Shown here piece by piece: positions 52,545-60,817 of a stretch of DNA of 64,000 nucleotides. Each line of letters starts with the position of its first letter. The stretch's first letter is position 1. The notes beneath the pieces are model-generated. The model made no database searches, was not told the origin of the DNA, and worked only from the letters and a program-made list of their open reading frames with translations. Position numbers and translations under genes: made by a program. Source of the stretch: Pseudoalteromonas xiamenensis (GTDB lineage Bacteria; Pseudomonadota; Gammaproteobacteria; Enterobacterales; Alteromonadaceae). The DNA is taken from positions 372,001 to 436,000 of the forward strand of contig NZ_CP099918.1 in NCBI RefSeq assembly GCF_030994125.1, written 5' to 3'.

Positions 52545-53477
52545 ATGCAAAAGTTTGTTACCATTTTAGCCTTCGTGTTTTCACTTATTTCCCTGAGCGT
52601 GACCTTAAACTTCGCATTATCTAAAAAAGCCGCGCCTCAGACAGAAATAATCCCTGTCGAGCCTACTAAGGCAAATTTAACGCCACAGACCAGCGAAGCC
52701 GAGGCAGAAAAAAGCGTACAACACACGACGATCAACCTCGATTCAGCAGATACACAAGCACTAAAAAATTATGTACAAAATCTTGAGCACCGAATCAAAG
52801 AGCTAGAGCAATTGCTTGTATTCCAACAACCTGCAAGCGATGAGTTTAAGAATAAGGTCTTTGCCATTATTGACGAAAAGCAGCAGTTAGAAATGGATAA
52901 AATGCAAAAAGAAAATCCAATTTACGGTTTCTACTCTGACCTGCCTGAAGATTATGAATTTAAAATAAAAACAGACCCAGAATACGCAGAACAAGTTGGC
53001 AAAGAACTCAAACAAAAAGTACTCAATGAATCGTTAACGCCTGCAGAACGTCTTGCCGCCATTGGTCAACTGCAAATGAACATGTATGCACTTAACCGCA
53101 ATAAATTAGAGCATTTAGATTACGAAGTCGTCGACAGTATAATGAAAATGACGAATCGCTTAGATGATGAAAAATTGCGCGTACAGGCGCTCGAAATGCT
53201 GTCGCACACTCCTGTAACCGATGTGCGGATTGCTCGGCAGTTCAAATCGATGTTAGATAAAGAAAGCAATGATTACGTTCGAAGTATTGCCGTGGATGGG
53301 CTAATGTCGCAGTTTTATCAAGCTCGACACAACGATGCTGATTACCGAAAGCAACTGGCGCTTGATATTCTCAATGTGTATGAAAATACCACCGACAAGT
53401 CTTTGCAGAATTTATTTAATCTTCACCTCGGTGACGAAGAACGTCTCAACGACTTGAAGAAAAGTGCTGGATTATAA
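52545..53477 (+). CDS. Membrane-anchored coiled-coil protein with HEAT-like tail
   Basis: 310 residues: one N-terminal anchor (VTILAFVFSLISLSVTLNFAL), a linker, a coiled coil at about 70-95 (TQALKNYVQNLEHRIKELEQLLVFQ), then helical repeats (LNESLTPAERLAAIGQLQMNMYALNRNKL, LDDEKLRVQALEMLSHTPVTDVRIARQFKSMLDKESNDYVRSIAVDGL) that look HEAT-like. It likely faces the periplasm. Family not recognised. The DUF2461 gene follows 44 bases later and could be cotranscribed. Confidence 0.75.
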   Translation: MQKFVTILAFVFSLISLSVTLNFALSKKAAPQTEIIPVEPTKANLTPQTSEAEAEKSVQHTTINLDSADTQALKNYVQNLEHRIKELEQLLVFQQPASDEFKNKVFAIIDEKQQLEMDKMQKENPIYGFYSDLPEDYEFKIKTDPEYAEQVGKELKQKVLNESLTPAERLAAIGQLQMNMYALNRNKLEHLDYEVVDSIMKMTNRLDDEKLRVQALEMLSHTPVTDVRIARQFKSMLDKESNDYVRSIAVDGLMSQFYQARHNDADYRKQLALDILNVYENTTDKSLQNLFNLHLGDEERLNDLKKSAGL

Positions 53478-53521
53478 ATCAGTTATTCGGATTAAACGAA
53501 CGACATGAACAGGCCTGAATA

Positions 53522-54193
53522 ATGTTTAACGACAATACATTTACGTTTTTAAATGAACTTGCCCAAAACAATGATCGTGAGTGGTTTAAAGCCAATCAAA
53601 CACGATACGAAGAAAACGTGCGAACGCCAGCACTCAACCTCATTGAAGCCATGGCGCCAGGGATAAACAATTTATCGCCAAAACTGTTAGCCGTGGCGAA
53701 AAAGGTCGGTGGAAGTTTGATGCGCGTGCAACGAGACACCCGTTTTAGTCACAACAAGCAACCATACAAAACGAACGTGGGTATTCAATTCCGCCATTTT
53801 CTTGGCAAAGACGTTCATGCACCAGGGTTATACTTGCACATAGCCAACGACGAATGTTTTTTAGGTGCTGGAATGTGGCGTCCCGAAGGCAAGGCCCTCA
53901 ACGCGATTCGTCATTGTATGGATGAAAACCCTAACGCCTATAAAAAAGCACTCACAACATTAACAGCCGCAGGCTTTGAACTTACGGGTGAAGCTTTACA
54001 AAGACCACCTCGAGGCTATGACAAAAACCATCCGTTGATTGAAGAACTAAAACGCAAAGACTTTATCGCGTTCAAAAATTTCGATAGGCAAATTGCGACA
54101 TCTACTGACTTTCCAGATTGGTTACTATCGCAATGGCAGCACACTCAACCATTAATGCACTATCTGTGCTTCGCGCTAGAACTAGACTATTAA
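53522..54193 (+). CDS. DUF2461 (TIGR02453) family protein
   Basis: 223-residue protein with the conserved start FTFLNELAQNNDREWFKANQTRYEENVRTPALNLIEAM, the central MRVQRDTRFSHNKQPYKTNVGIQFRH and LYLHIANDECFLGAGMWRPEGKALNAIR. This family is widespread; its function is not established. Length equals the family norm. After it lies a small inverted repeat (GACCTGCA at 54218-54225 with TGCAGGTC at 54235-54242) without T-run. Confidence 0.92.
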   Translation: MFNDNTFTFLNELAQNNDREWFKANQTRYEENVRTPALNLIEAMAPGINNLSPKLLAVAKKVGGSLMRVQRDTRFSHNKQPYKTNVGIQFRHFLGKDVHAPGLYLHIANDECFLGAGMWRPEGKALNAIRHCMDENPNAYKKALTTLTAAGFELTGEALQRPPRGYDKNHPLIEELKRKDFIAFKNFDRQIATSTDFPDWLLSQWQHTQPLMHYLCFALELDY

Positions 54194-54379
54194 ATCATTA
54201 TTGAAATGAATGTTCATGACCTGCATCAGGTGTCTGCAGGTCAAGTCTAGGCAGGCAAAATATCTAGGCTCAAATGAAATAGTTTCGACCAGTTCTGACA
54301 GTTACTTCCTTTTCAATCGGTGACAGTCAGATCAAGTCTGGGCTAGTACAGCTCCAATATTCACGTTTATGCGCCTTTT

Positions 54380-55129
54380 TCAATTAAACAGCTCATTTGG
54401 GACTGTCACCAATGCTTCAAATGCTGGTTTTGCAAAGTAGTATCCTTGCATCAGATCAACACCTTCATTGGCAAAAAAATTGTACTCTGCTTGAGTTTCA
54501 ATCCCTTCAACGAGCGTAGTTACCCCTAGTTCATTAAGCATGGCTAACGTGTGTTTGGCAATGATTTGTTTTGGCTTATTGTTTGCTACGTTTCGTACTA
54601 AATCCATATCCAGTTTTACAATATTAGGCTGGTATGAAGCTAATAAATTCAATCCAGCGTAACCTGCGCCAAAGTCATCAATCGCGGTTAAAAAACCTTG
54701 CTGTTTATAATACGAAACGATCCCTTTTACATGGTCCGCATCCTTGATCTGCTCATTTTCCGTAAATTCGAACATAATGCGTTCGGTCGGAAAGTGGTAT
54801 TTTTCCGCCGCTTCTAATGTCGTGCGGATACAACGCTCAGGCTGATAGACGGCATTAGGTAAAAAGTTGATGCTGAGAAATCCCTCTAGACCCAACTTGG
54901 CAGCTAAGGCAATCGCCTTCACGCGGCAGGATTGATCGAACGCATAACGATTTGCTTCATTGACATTGGCAATAACGGCGCCAGCAGGCTCGTTATTAAC
55001 ACCACGGACAAGCGCTTCATAGCCAAATATCGATTTATTTTTGTGACTGACAATCGGTTGAAATGCCATCGTAAACTCAAAGTCTAAGTTGTTGCCGTGA
55101 CGGCATTGTTCACAGTGTTTCGCTGACAT
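54380..55129 (-). CDS. EAL-domain c-di-GMP phosphodiesterase with N-terminal CxxC
   Basis: 249-residue cytoplasmic protein, nearly all EAL domain. The name motif is E38-A39-L40 (GYEALVRG), with the metal and catalytic residues in SINFLPN, FEFTENEQI, AIDDFGAGYAGLN, VKLDMDLV, VEGIET and LMQGYYFAKP all present, so it should hydrolyse c-di-GMP. A short N-terminal CEQCRHGNN (C6, C9) precedes the domain and could bind a metal or react to redox. Downstream of the LysR gene on the same strand, 16 bases away. Confidence 0.92.
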   Translation of the reverse strand: MSAKHCEQCRHGNNLDFEFTMAFQPIVSHKNKSIFGYEALVRGVNNEPAGAVIANVNEANRYAFDQSCRVKAIALAAKLGLEGFLSINFLPNAVYQPERCIRTTLEAAEKYHFPTERIMFEFTENEQIKDADHVKGIVSYYKQQGFLTAIDDFGAGYAGLNLLASYQPNIVKLDMDLVRNVANNKPKQIIAKHTLAMLNELGVTTLVEGIETQAEYNFFANEGVDLMQGYYFAKPAFEALVTVPNELFN

Positions 55130-55145
55130 CTTAATCTCCTTACGT

Positions 55146-56036
55146 TTACAACGGGCTCTTTGCTAGATTTTGCTTTAAATGTTCAAAGAAACGTTTTGTC
55201 TTATACGGTATAAAGTCCGTTTTAGGGTAATAAGCCATCAATTGAGTTTTCGCAGATTTGATTTCGGGTAACACCGGAACCAACAATCCAAGGCGAATTT
55301 CACGCTCAATGTAATGAGGAGATATAAAAATGATCCCCATGCCTTGGATAGCCGCCTTTAAAATTGCATCAAGATGATCTGTCACAAAATTATAGTTAGT
55401 AAAACTGAACACACGGCCATCTTCAAGCACCAATCCTCCTTTTTTCTGATAGTAGTTTGTTAGCAACATTTTGTGTTCACTCACATCGTTTAGAGAAACA
55501 ATCCGCTTATGATGTTTAAGATAATCAGGTGAAGCGAACATTTGCATTTGATAATCAATTAAACGCCGACCGACAAGGGAAGACGAATCAAATTCTTCAT
55601 GGTAACGCGTGATCACTAAATCATGATGTAAGTCTGGGGGGGCGCCTGGTGGAAGTACATTCAGATGAATGGTCAATTTAGGATACAGTGCTAGAAACGT
55701 TTTAATGTTTGGCATTAATACGGTGCTACCTACCGCTTGTGTCGCCGCGATTTTCAGCGTGCCTTGAGGCTCGAGATGCGACGACTGTGCTTCGTCAAGT
55801 AATGCATCAAAATCAGCAACCCATTGTTTCACTCGAGGCAGAAATAACGCGCCTTGTTCAGTCAAACTAACGTGTCGAGTTGTTCGGACCAAGAGGGTAT
55901 GACCAAGCTGCTGTTCGAGCCAGTCAATCCGTTTACTCATGGCTGAAGGTGAAATGTTTAAGAGATCGGCAGCTTTGGTAAAACTGCCCGTTTGCGCCAG
56001 TATTTCAAAACTTTTTATCGCCGTTAACCAATCCAT
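55146..56036 (-). CDS. LysR-type regulator (divergent to MFS gene)
   Basis: 296-residue LysR protein. HTH at about 1-65: LTAIKSFEILAQTGSFTKAADLLNISPSAMSKRIDWLEQQLGHTLLVRTTRHVSLTEQG. The effector-binding domain is complete (GTLKIAATQAVGSTVLMPNIKTFLALYPKLTIHLNVLPPGAPPDLHHDLVITRY). It resembles the CrgA/DhnA-like LysR group. It is divergent, about 108 bases away, from the MFS drug-efflux gene, which is the likely target. Confidence 0.93.
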   Translation of the reverse strand: MDWLTAIKSFEILAQTGSFTKAADLLNISPSAMSKRIDWLEQQLGHTLLVRTTRHVSLTEQGALFLPRVKQWVADFDALLDEAQSSHLEPQGTLKIAATQAVGSTVLMPNIKTFLALYPKLTIHLNVLPPGAPPDLHHDLVITRYHEEFDSSSLVGRRLIDYQMQMFASPDYLKHHKRIVSLNDVSEHKMLLTNYYQKKGGLVLEDGRVFSFTNYNFVTDHLDAILKAAIQGMGIIFISPHYIEREIRLGLLVPVLPEIKSAKTQLMAYYPKTDFIPYKTKRFFEHLKQNLAKSPL

Positions 56037-56144
56037 ATTATTTCCTACTAGGAAAAAGTATTTTAATTATTACCTCATTTTTAAGACATTAAAAGCACCG
56101 TATAGTGAAGCTTCTAATCTAGACCATTGGGTGGTTCGTTGTCG

Positions 56145-57317
56145 ATGTGGGTTGTACTTGCCGTATTTTTATTATCTTGCTCACAGCTTGCAAGCCAAAT
56201 ATACATTCCGGTCTTACCAACGCTTGGGCAGTCATTTTCCATTGGCGAAACAGCGAGCCAAGCCTTAATTGCCAGCTACTACATTACCTTAGGGCTTTCA
56301 CAATTAATCACCGGTCCGTCGAGAGACCGTTTTGGTGATAAGCCTGTTTTTATTGCTGGACAGATGACGCTCATTCTCGGCACATTGCTTTGCACGCTTT
56401 CGCAAAATGCCACCGTGTTTTTTATTGGCCGCATTTTACAAGGTATTGGGGCAGCCTCTCCGTTGTTAATTAGCCGTACCGTACTATCCGCAAAATTAAA
56501 GGGGCCTCAGCTCAAAAGCGCAATGGCAACAATGGCCATTGCATCAAGCCTAACGTCTATTTTGACGCCGCTCATCTCTGGCGTGCTTTCCCAATGGTTT
56601 GGTTGGCAAGGTATGTCAGGTGTTCTCATTGGCTACTATGTTTTAGTTACGCTGTATGGTTTGGCGCTCTTAGAAAGCGCCACTAATCATGCCAATTCTG
56701 TGCATCCGAAATTTCTCGTAAAACAATATCGAGCATTACTGAATCAGGGACCTTTTATTTACGTCGCCTGTATTAAGTGGATACCTACTTTTTTGTATTT
56801 GACAATACAGTTGTATTTGCCCTTTTTCTTAAGTCACACTTTTGGATATAACGACCATGAAATTGGTCAGGCAATGATGATCCCAATGCTGGGGTTATTG
56901 TGCGGTTCGACCATGGCAAAAGTTTTGCAAAAGCGATTTGCCTACCTCGATTTAGTGCTGTGGTTTTGGCCTATTTTGCTCTTGGGCGCGTTACTTTTTG
57001 TACACGCCGATGCAGCACTTGGCTATTTATTCGCTTACGCACTGGTGATGCTCGTGTTTGGCGTTTATTTTCCGGTATATATGCACCTCATCGGTGTCGT
57101 AGAACCAAACAATGCAGGTACAGCGAATGCGCTGGTCGGCGCTGTCGAATTACTTGTGTTCACCCTACTTGCGCTGGCAATCAACCGATGGCTTCTCGAC
57201 TCGCCATTGTCCGTCGCGTTGTTTATCGGCTTATGTGCGCTTTTCGTACTGTTTGCATGGTATCAGTTAAATACACGACGTATAACAGAACTTTCGACCT
57301 CAATTACGGAAAAATAA
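56145..57317 (+). CDS. MFS multidrug transporter (Bcr/CflA/EmrD type)
   Basis: About 390-residue, 12-helix major facilitator. The opening WVVLAVFLLSCSQLASQIYIPVLPTLGQSFSIGE matches the Bcr/EmrD group, with loop-2 motif A as GPSRDRFGDKPVFI and the antiporter motif C-like region AIASSLTSILTPLISGVL. It probably exports hydrophobic drugs by proton antiport. ATG 56145 is used; an in-frame TTG lies at 56127 and neither has a strong ribosome site. Likely controlled by the divergent LysR regulator and cotranscribed with the GNAT gene. Confidence 0.9.
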   Translation: MWVVLAVFLLSCSQLASQIYIPVLPTLGQSFSIGETASQALIASYYITLGLSQLITGPSRDRFGDKPVFIAGQMTLILGTLLCTLSQNATVFFIGRILQGIGAASPLLISRTVLSAKLKGPQLKSAMATMAIASSLTSILTPLISGVLSQWFGWQGMSGVLIGYYVLVTLYGLALLESATNHANSVHPKFLVKQYRALLNQGPFIYVACIKWIPTFLYLTIQLYLPFFLSHTFGYNDHEIGQAMMIPMLGLLCGSTMAKVLQKRFAYLDLVLWFWPILLLGALLFVHADAALGYLFAYALVMLVFGVYFPVYMHLIGVVEPNNAGTANALVGAVELLVFTLLALAINRWLLDSPLSVALFIGLCALFVLFAWYQLNTRRITELSTSITEK

Positions 57318-57319
57318 CA

Positions 57320-57892
57320 ATGTTTTATACAACAAGGACCCTTATTCGACGACTCAAACAGGATGACGTGGACGCTATTTATGCGCATAGGCGCAGCCAC
57401 CAAACATCAAAATACATTGGTCCGCCAAGTACCCAACAAGATGCGGTTGAGCGTGTAAATCAAGCCATGAAACCTTGGACACAAGCAGAAGGCGAGAGGT
57501 TGATGCTTGGCATTGAGCACAGAGTCTCCGGCGAACTGATTGGGGAGCTGATGTTTAAGTACACCAATAAGCCTGCCGGAATTGGTGAAATAGGATACCG
57601 ATTGGCCGAAGAATATCTTGGTCAAGGCTATGGATTAGAAGTGTCGAACGGGCTTATTAATTACGTTTTTGATGAACTCACGGCGCACAAAATACAGGCC
57701 ATTGCCGCTGTTGATAACGTGGCTTCATGGAAGCTAATGGAAAAGTTGGGGATGGTCCGAGAAGGGGTATTACGCGAGTATATGCTGCTTCCATCTGGCT
57801 ATTCCGATGCCGTCGTATATGGCTTGTTGAAACGAGAATGGTTGGCCTTGAACAAAAATAAACCAGTTCCCACTTTTCAACAGGTATGCTAA
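57320..57892 (+). CDS. GNAT acetyltransferase (RimJ/RimL type)
   Basis: 190-residue acetyltransferase: TRTLIRRLKQDDVDAIYAHRRSHQTSKYIGPPST, GELMFKYTNKPAGIGEIGYRLAEEYLGQGYGLEVSNGLINYVFDELTAHKIQAIAAVDNVASWKLMEKLGMVREGVLREYM. The acetyl-CoA loop is YLGQGYG. Start is ATG 57320, two bases after the MFS stop; the longer in-frame extension runs through the MFS gene and is spurious. The pairing with an efflux gene suggests joint resistance to an antibiotic or metabolite, but acceptor is unknown. Confidence 0.92.
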   Translation: MFYTTRTLIRRLKQDDVDAIYAHRRSHQTSKYIGPPSTQQDAVERVNQAMKPWTQAEGERLMLGIEHRVSGELIGELMFKYTNKPAGIGEIGYRLAEEYLGQGYGLEVSNGLINYVFDELTAHKIQAIAAVDNVASWKLMEKLGMVREGVLREYMLLPSGYSDAVVYGLLKREWLALNKNKPVPTFQQVC

Positions 57893-57929
57893 TAATGAAT
57901 TTCTACATTTACTTATAAGTCATACAATT

Positions 57930-58346
57930 ATGCCCGCTCATTTGTTTGTTTACGGCACTTTACTTAAAAAACTAAACCTCCCCTGCTATCGCTACATCCA
58001 AAAAGTCGCTGACTTTGTTGGGGAGGCAAAGACACATGGCGTACTTTGGGATCTCGGAAATTATCCAGGCTTGCAAGTCGACGCCACGGCGGGTGCAGTT
58101 ATGGGTGAGCTCTTTAAACTCAAAGAGCCGCTAGATTGGCATGAACTTGATGCTTACGAAGATTTTCATCCTAATGATCTCGCAGGAAGCCTATATCTGC
58201 GAATTGAGACACAAGTACTTCTTGCCAACGACAAACCGCAACGAGCGTGGGTGTATCACTACCAAGGACCAATGCATTTTGCCAAAGTGATTGAGCATGG
58301 CGACTACGCGTTACATCGACAAACATTACGCTTCCCTCGGCGCTAA
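57930..58346 (+). CDS. Gamma-glutamylcyclotransferase-like (AIG2/GGCT) protein
   Basis: 138-residue protein with the family opening LFVYGTLLK (YGTL at 8-11), the glycine-rich GVLWDLGNYPGLQ and the region LDAYEDFHP containing the probable catalytic acid. The fold releases 5-oxoproline from gamma-glutamyl compounds. Interestingly a 5-oxoprolinase subunit gene (31031) is in the same window, but far away. Start ATG 57930 has no strong ribosome site. Confidence 0.9.
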   Translation: MPAHLFVYGTLLKKLNLPCYRYIQKVADFVGEAKTHGVLWDLGNYPGLQVDATAGAVMGELFKLKEPLDWHELDAYEDFHPNDLAGSLYLRIETQVLLANDKPQRAWVYHYQGPMHFAKVIEHGDYALHRQTLRFPRR

Positions 58347-58414
58347 AATTTACTTGTCACTTATTAGGTAAATACGGATTCATTGCTACACTTAAACTAA
58401 AACAAGAGGTTAGC

Positions 58415-59485
58415 ATGGAAAAAGTGGCGATCATCGGCGGTGGGATCAACGGGCTATGTACTGCGTGGAAACTCGCTGAAGCCGGGTTTAAGGTAACACT
58501 GTTTGAGCGTGGTGAACTTATGCAACAAACTTCAGCTTCTTCAAGCAAACTGTTACACGGTGGAATACGTTACCTTGAAAACTTTGAGTTTAGATTAGTC
58601 CGTGAAGCCCTTGAAGAGCGCAAATGGTGGCTCGAAAACGTCCCGAATTTAACGCGCCGCCTTCCAATCCTTTATCCAATTTATCCCCATACACGCGCCC
58701 GATGGAAAATGAAAATCGGCATGATGTTGTATGATTTTCTCGCCGGTAAAAAAGGCATTGGCCGACACCGATGGTTGACACCCAGACAGGTTAAACGTTG
58801 TTCACCATACCTAAACCAACAAAATTTAGAGGGGGCTTACTTATTTCATGATGGTCAAATGGATGACCAAGCGCTCGGGCTTTGGGTTGCAGAGCGCTGC
58901 CGTGAATTAGGGGTAAGCATCCTTACCCAGCATCCAGTCAATCGTATTACCGAACATGGCACACTGAGCACTTTTCAAGGCTCGTTTGAGTTCGATACCA
59001 TCATCAATGTCGCCGGTCCTTGGAGTGAGCAGATCCTTGAAGATTCTCACCTGCCTCACGATGAACATTTGGATTTAGTTCGAGGGAGTCATCTACTCCT
59101 ACCATCGATAAGCAAGTTTGGTCATCTGCTTGAAGTACCTGGTGAATCGCGAGTGGTATTCGTGTTGCCTTACAAATCACAAACACTACTTGGAACGACC
59201 GAAGTACAGCACACGCTGAACGAAACAGTCGAGGTTTCAAACGAAGAACAAACCTATCTGCTGAACTTGTATAATCACTATTTCACGCAATCAGTCAATG
59301 AAACAGACATACACTCAAAGTATGCCGGTGTAAGGCCTCTTTTATCCGGTAAAGACTCGCTTTCCAAGCATTCTAGAGAATACAAAATTACGCGCAATGA
59401 GCGACTTATTACGGTGTTTGGTGGGAAGTGGACGACCGCACGGGCACTCGGACTGGCTGTATTAAATGCGCTAAAAAATAACTGA
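58415..59485 (+). CDS. Short GlpD-like FAD-dependent oxidoreductase
   Basis: 356-residue DAO-family flavoprotein. GGGINGL at 8-14 starts the FAD site; FERGELMQQTSASSSKLLHGGIRYLENFEFRLVREALEER follows the aerobic glycerol-3-phosphate dehydrogenase pattern, as do NVAGPWSEQIL, RGSHLLLP, FVLPYKSQTLLGTTE, YAGVRPLL and VFGGKWTTARALG. GlpD is about 500 residues; here the C-terminal helical domain is absent. It may be a truncated-type G3P dehydrogenase or act on a related polyol phosphate. AGAGG precedes ATG 58415. Confidence 0.88.
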   Translation: MEKVAIIGGGINGLCTAWKLAEAGFKVTLFERGELMQQTSASSSKLLHGGIRYLENFEFRLVREALEERKWWLENVPNLTRRLPILYPIYPHTRARWKMKIGMMLYDFLAGKKGIGRHRWLTPRQVKRCSPYLNQQNLEGAYLFHDGQMDDQALGLWVAERCRELGVSILTQHPVNRITEHGTLSTFQGSFEFDTIINVAGPWSEQILEDSHLPHDEHLDLVRGSHLLLPSISKFGHLLEVPGESRVVFVLPYKSQTLLGTTEVQHTLNETVEVSNEEQTYLLNLYNHYFTQSVNETDIHSKYAGVRPLLSGKDSLSKHSREYKITRNERLITVFGGKWTTARALGLAVLNALKNN

Positions 59486-59497
59486 GTTTATTTCTAA

Positions 59498-59971
59498 TTA
59501 TTGCTTAAAAATCCGTCTATCAAAGCTAAATTCAAGCTTCTCTGCTTTGTCTAGAATTTCGGGCATCAAAGGGTGGTTGGGGTTGATAAGAAAGTTTTTA
59601 TCCCGAGGAGAAATGGTTGAAGGGACTTGCAGCGCTACAAACTCTGGATGAGGCAGTTTTAAAAACTGATCGCCAATTTCCTGCGTGAGTTCCCCAACCG
59701 GTATGGCACGCCAATTGTTAGGTAAGTCTTCTTTGTCTAGCTGGACAATTAGGTATTCGGGCACTTCAATGCGATAGAGGTCGTACTTATCAATCAGCTG
59801 TGGATCGTTATTTACATGAACGAACACCTCAAGCACACACAATGATTCCGATTCGGCAAAATACAATGCTTCTGTACCTTTGGAATTCCACCTTCCGCCA
59901 AACAGTTTTGCGCCTTGTGGGCTAAAAGGTGTGTCTGCAAACTTCTTTTGTGTCAGCCGATACATCTTCAT
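59498..59971 (-). CDS. RES-domain toxin
   Basis: 157-residue RES-family toxin. Family marks: MYRLTQKKFADTPFSPQGAKLFGGRWNSKGTEALYFAESESLCVLEVFVH, with Arg at position 5, GGRWNSKG at 25-32 and LYFAES at 36-41. RES toxins degrade NAD+ or ADP-ribosylate a host target. Its ATG overlaps the antitoxin stop by one base (TAATG), the usual coupling for this pair. No frameshift or lost motif is seen, so it should be active when unneutralised. Confidence 0.93.
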   Translation of the reverse strand: MKMYRLTQKKFADTPFSPQGAKLFGGRWNSKGTEALYFAESESLCVLEVFVHVNNDPQLIDKYDLYRIEVPEYLIVQLDKEDLPNNWRAIPVGELTQEIGDQFLKLPHPEFVALQVPSTISPRDKNFLINPNHPLMPEILDKAEKLEFSFDRRIFKQ

Positions 59972-60423
59972 TACGAAAAGACACCATGTTCGATACGACC
60001 AATTAAATCTTTGACTGTCTCAAAATCGACCGTGGTCGATATCATATCAAGTGGTCGTTTGCCATTTAGCCCATAAACACCTTCTCGGATCCACTCAAGC
60101 GCACGTTGTTCATCATCGAACATATCCGTTGCCAATTTAATCAACAGTGCAAGGCGGTACATCACGTCACTTTCTTGCGTGCTAAAGCGCTCTTCGTTTT
60201 TAAGCCTACGTTTAATTGTGCTGATTGGAATCAACGTAACATGATGGAATTCGTTTTGAGATAATTTTGCTTTTTCAACAATGTTTCGATAGACCGCAGG
60301 CTTAAACCCCAAGTGAATTGAGGCTGTTTTAGACGTGTCGTCGTCTTCAATCCCCAGCGAATACCAATAATTCAGTTTATAGGTTGGTTTGGGCTTAAAA
60401 CTTTTTAGACTTGATGTGGCCAT
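59971..60423 (-). CDS. Xre/MbcA/ParS-type antitoxin of the RES module
   Basis: About 150-residue antitoxin with an Xre-like helical N-terminal part (KPAVYRNIVEKAKLSQNEFHHVTLIPISTIKRRLKNEERFSTQESDVMYRLALLIKLATDMF) and the C-terminal MbcA/ParS toxin-binding domain (ALEWIREGVYGLNGKRPLDMISTTVDFETVKDLIGRIEHGVFS; NGKRPLD is the family motif). It binds the RES toxin and usually represses the operon. ATG 60423 is preferred over 60444, because a TATAAT box at 60453-60458 would place the transcript start almost on the latter. Confidence 0.9.
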   Translation of the reverse strand: MATSSLKSFKPKPTYKLNYWYSLGIEDDDTSKTASIHLGFKPAVYRNIVEKAKLSQNEFHHVTLIPISTIKRRLKNEERFSTQESDVMYRLALLIKLATDMFDDEQRALEWIREGVYGLNGKRPLDMISTTVDFETVKDLIGRIEHGVFS

Positions 60424-60452
60424 GGCAATCCCAAAAAAGCTCATATGGTCTT

Positions 60453-60458
60453 ATTATA
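60453..60458 (-). promoter_or_regulatory. -10 box of the RES/Xre operon
   Basis: TATAAT on the minus strand, a perfect -10, 30 bases before ATG 60423. No good -35 was found at 17 bases; TTGGGT at 60472-60477 is too close. Confidence 0.5.
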
Positions 60459-60817
60459 CTGGCTCAATTGAACCCAAAAATCAACTCAAGCATACAAAAC
60501 GCCCAATCAATAATCCCTATTTATACAATTATTACCATCCCGAAGCATAGCTTCATTAGTACAACCTATTAAAACTTCAGCCTATCGATTTCTATTCCAT
60601 TTCCCATCTTACATACCAAACAGCTAGTAAAATATTGATTTTTAAACAAATAAAATAATTTAAAATCAAAATTAGGTAGACTGGAACCGATAGTGTGCTT
60701 TTTCTTTGAACAACTTTATTCAAGTAAATTATAAAAAATCAAATTTAGGTACAACTTTTTAACGTTTCATTCAGTTAACTGCAACTAACCTATTTGTACA
60801 ACACTTTGGAGGTCAAT
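60459..60817. other. AT-rich intergenic region between antitoxin and DUF4382 gene
   Basis: About 360 bases without a credible gene or tRNA. It is very AT-rich in the middle (60600-60760). It must contain promoters of both divergent units; no repeat or riboswitch was recognised. Confidence 0.45.

Noticed and set aside
56900-57319. Long N-terminal extension of the GNAT gene
   Set aside because: It overlaps the MFS gene in another frame and reads as basic low-quality sequence; ATG 57320 starts exactly at the domain.
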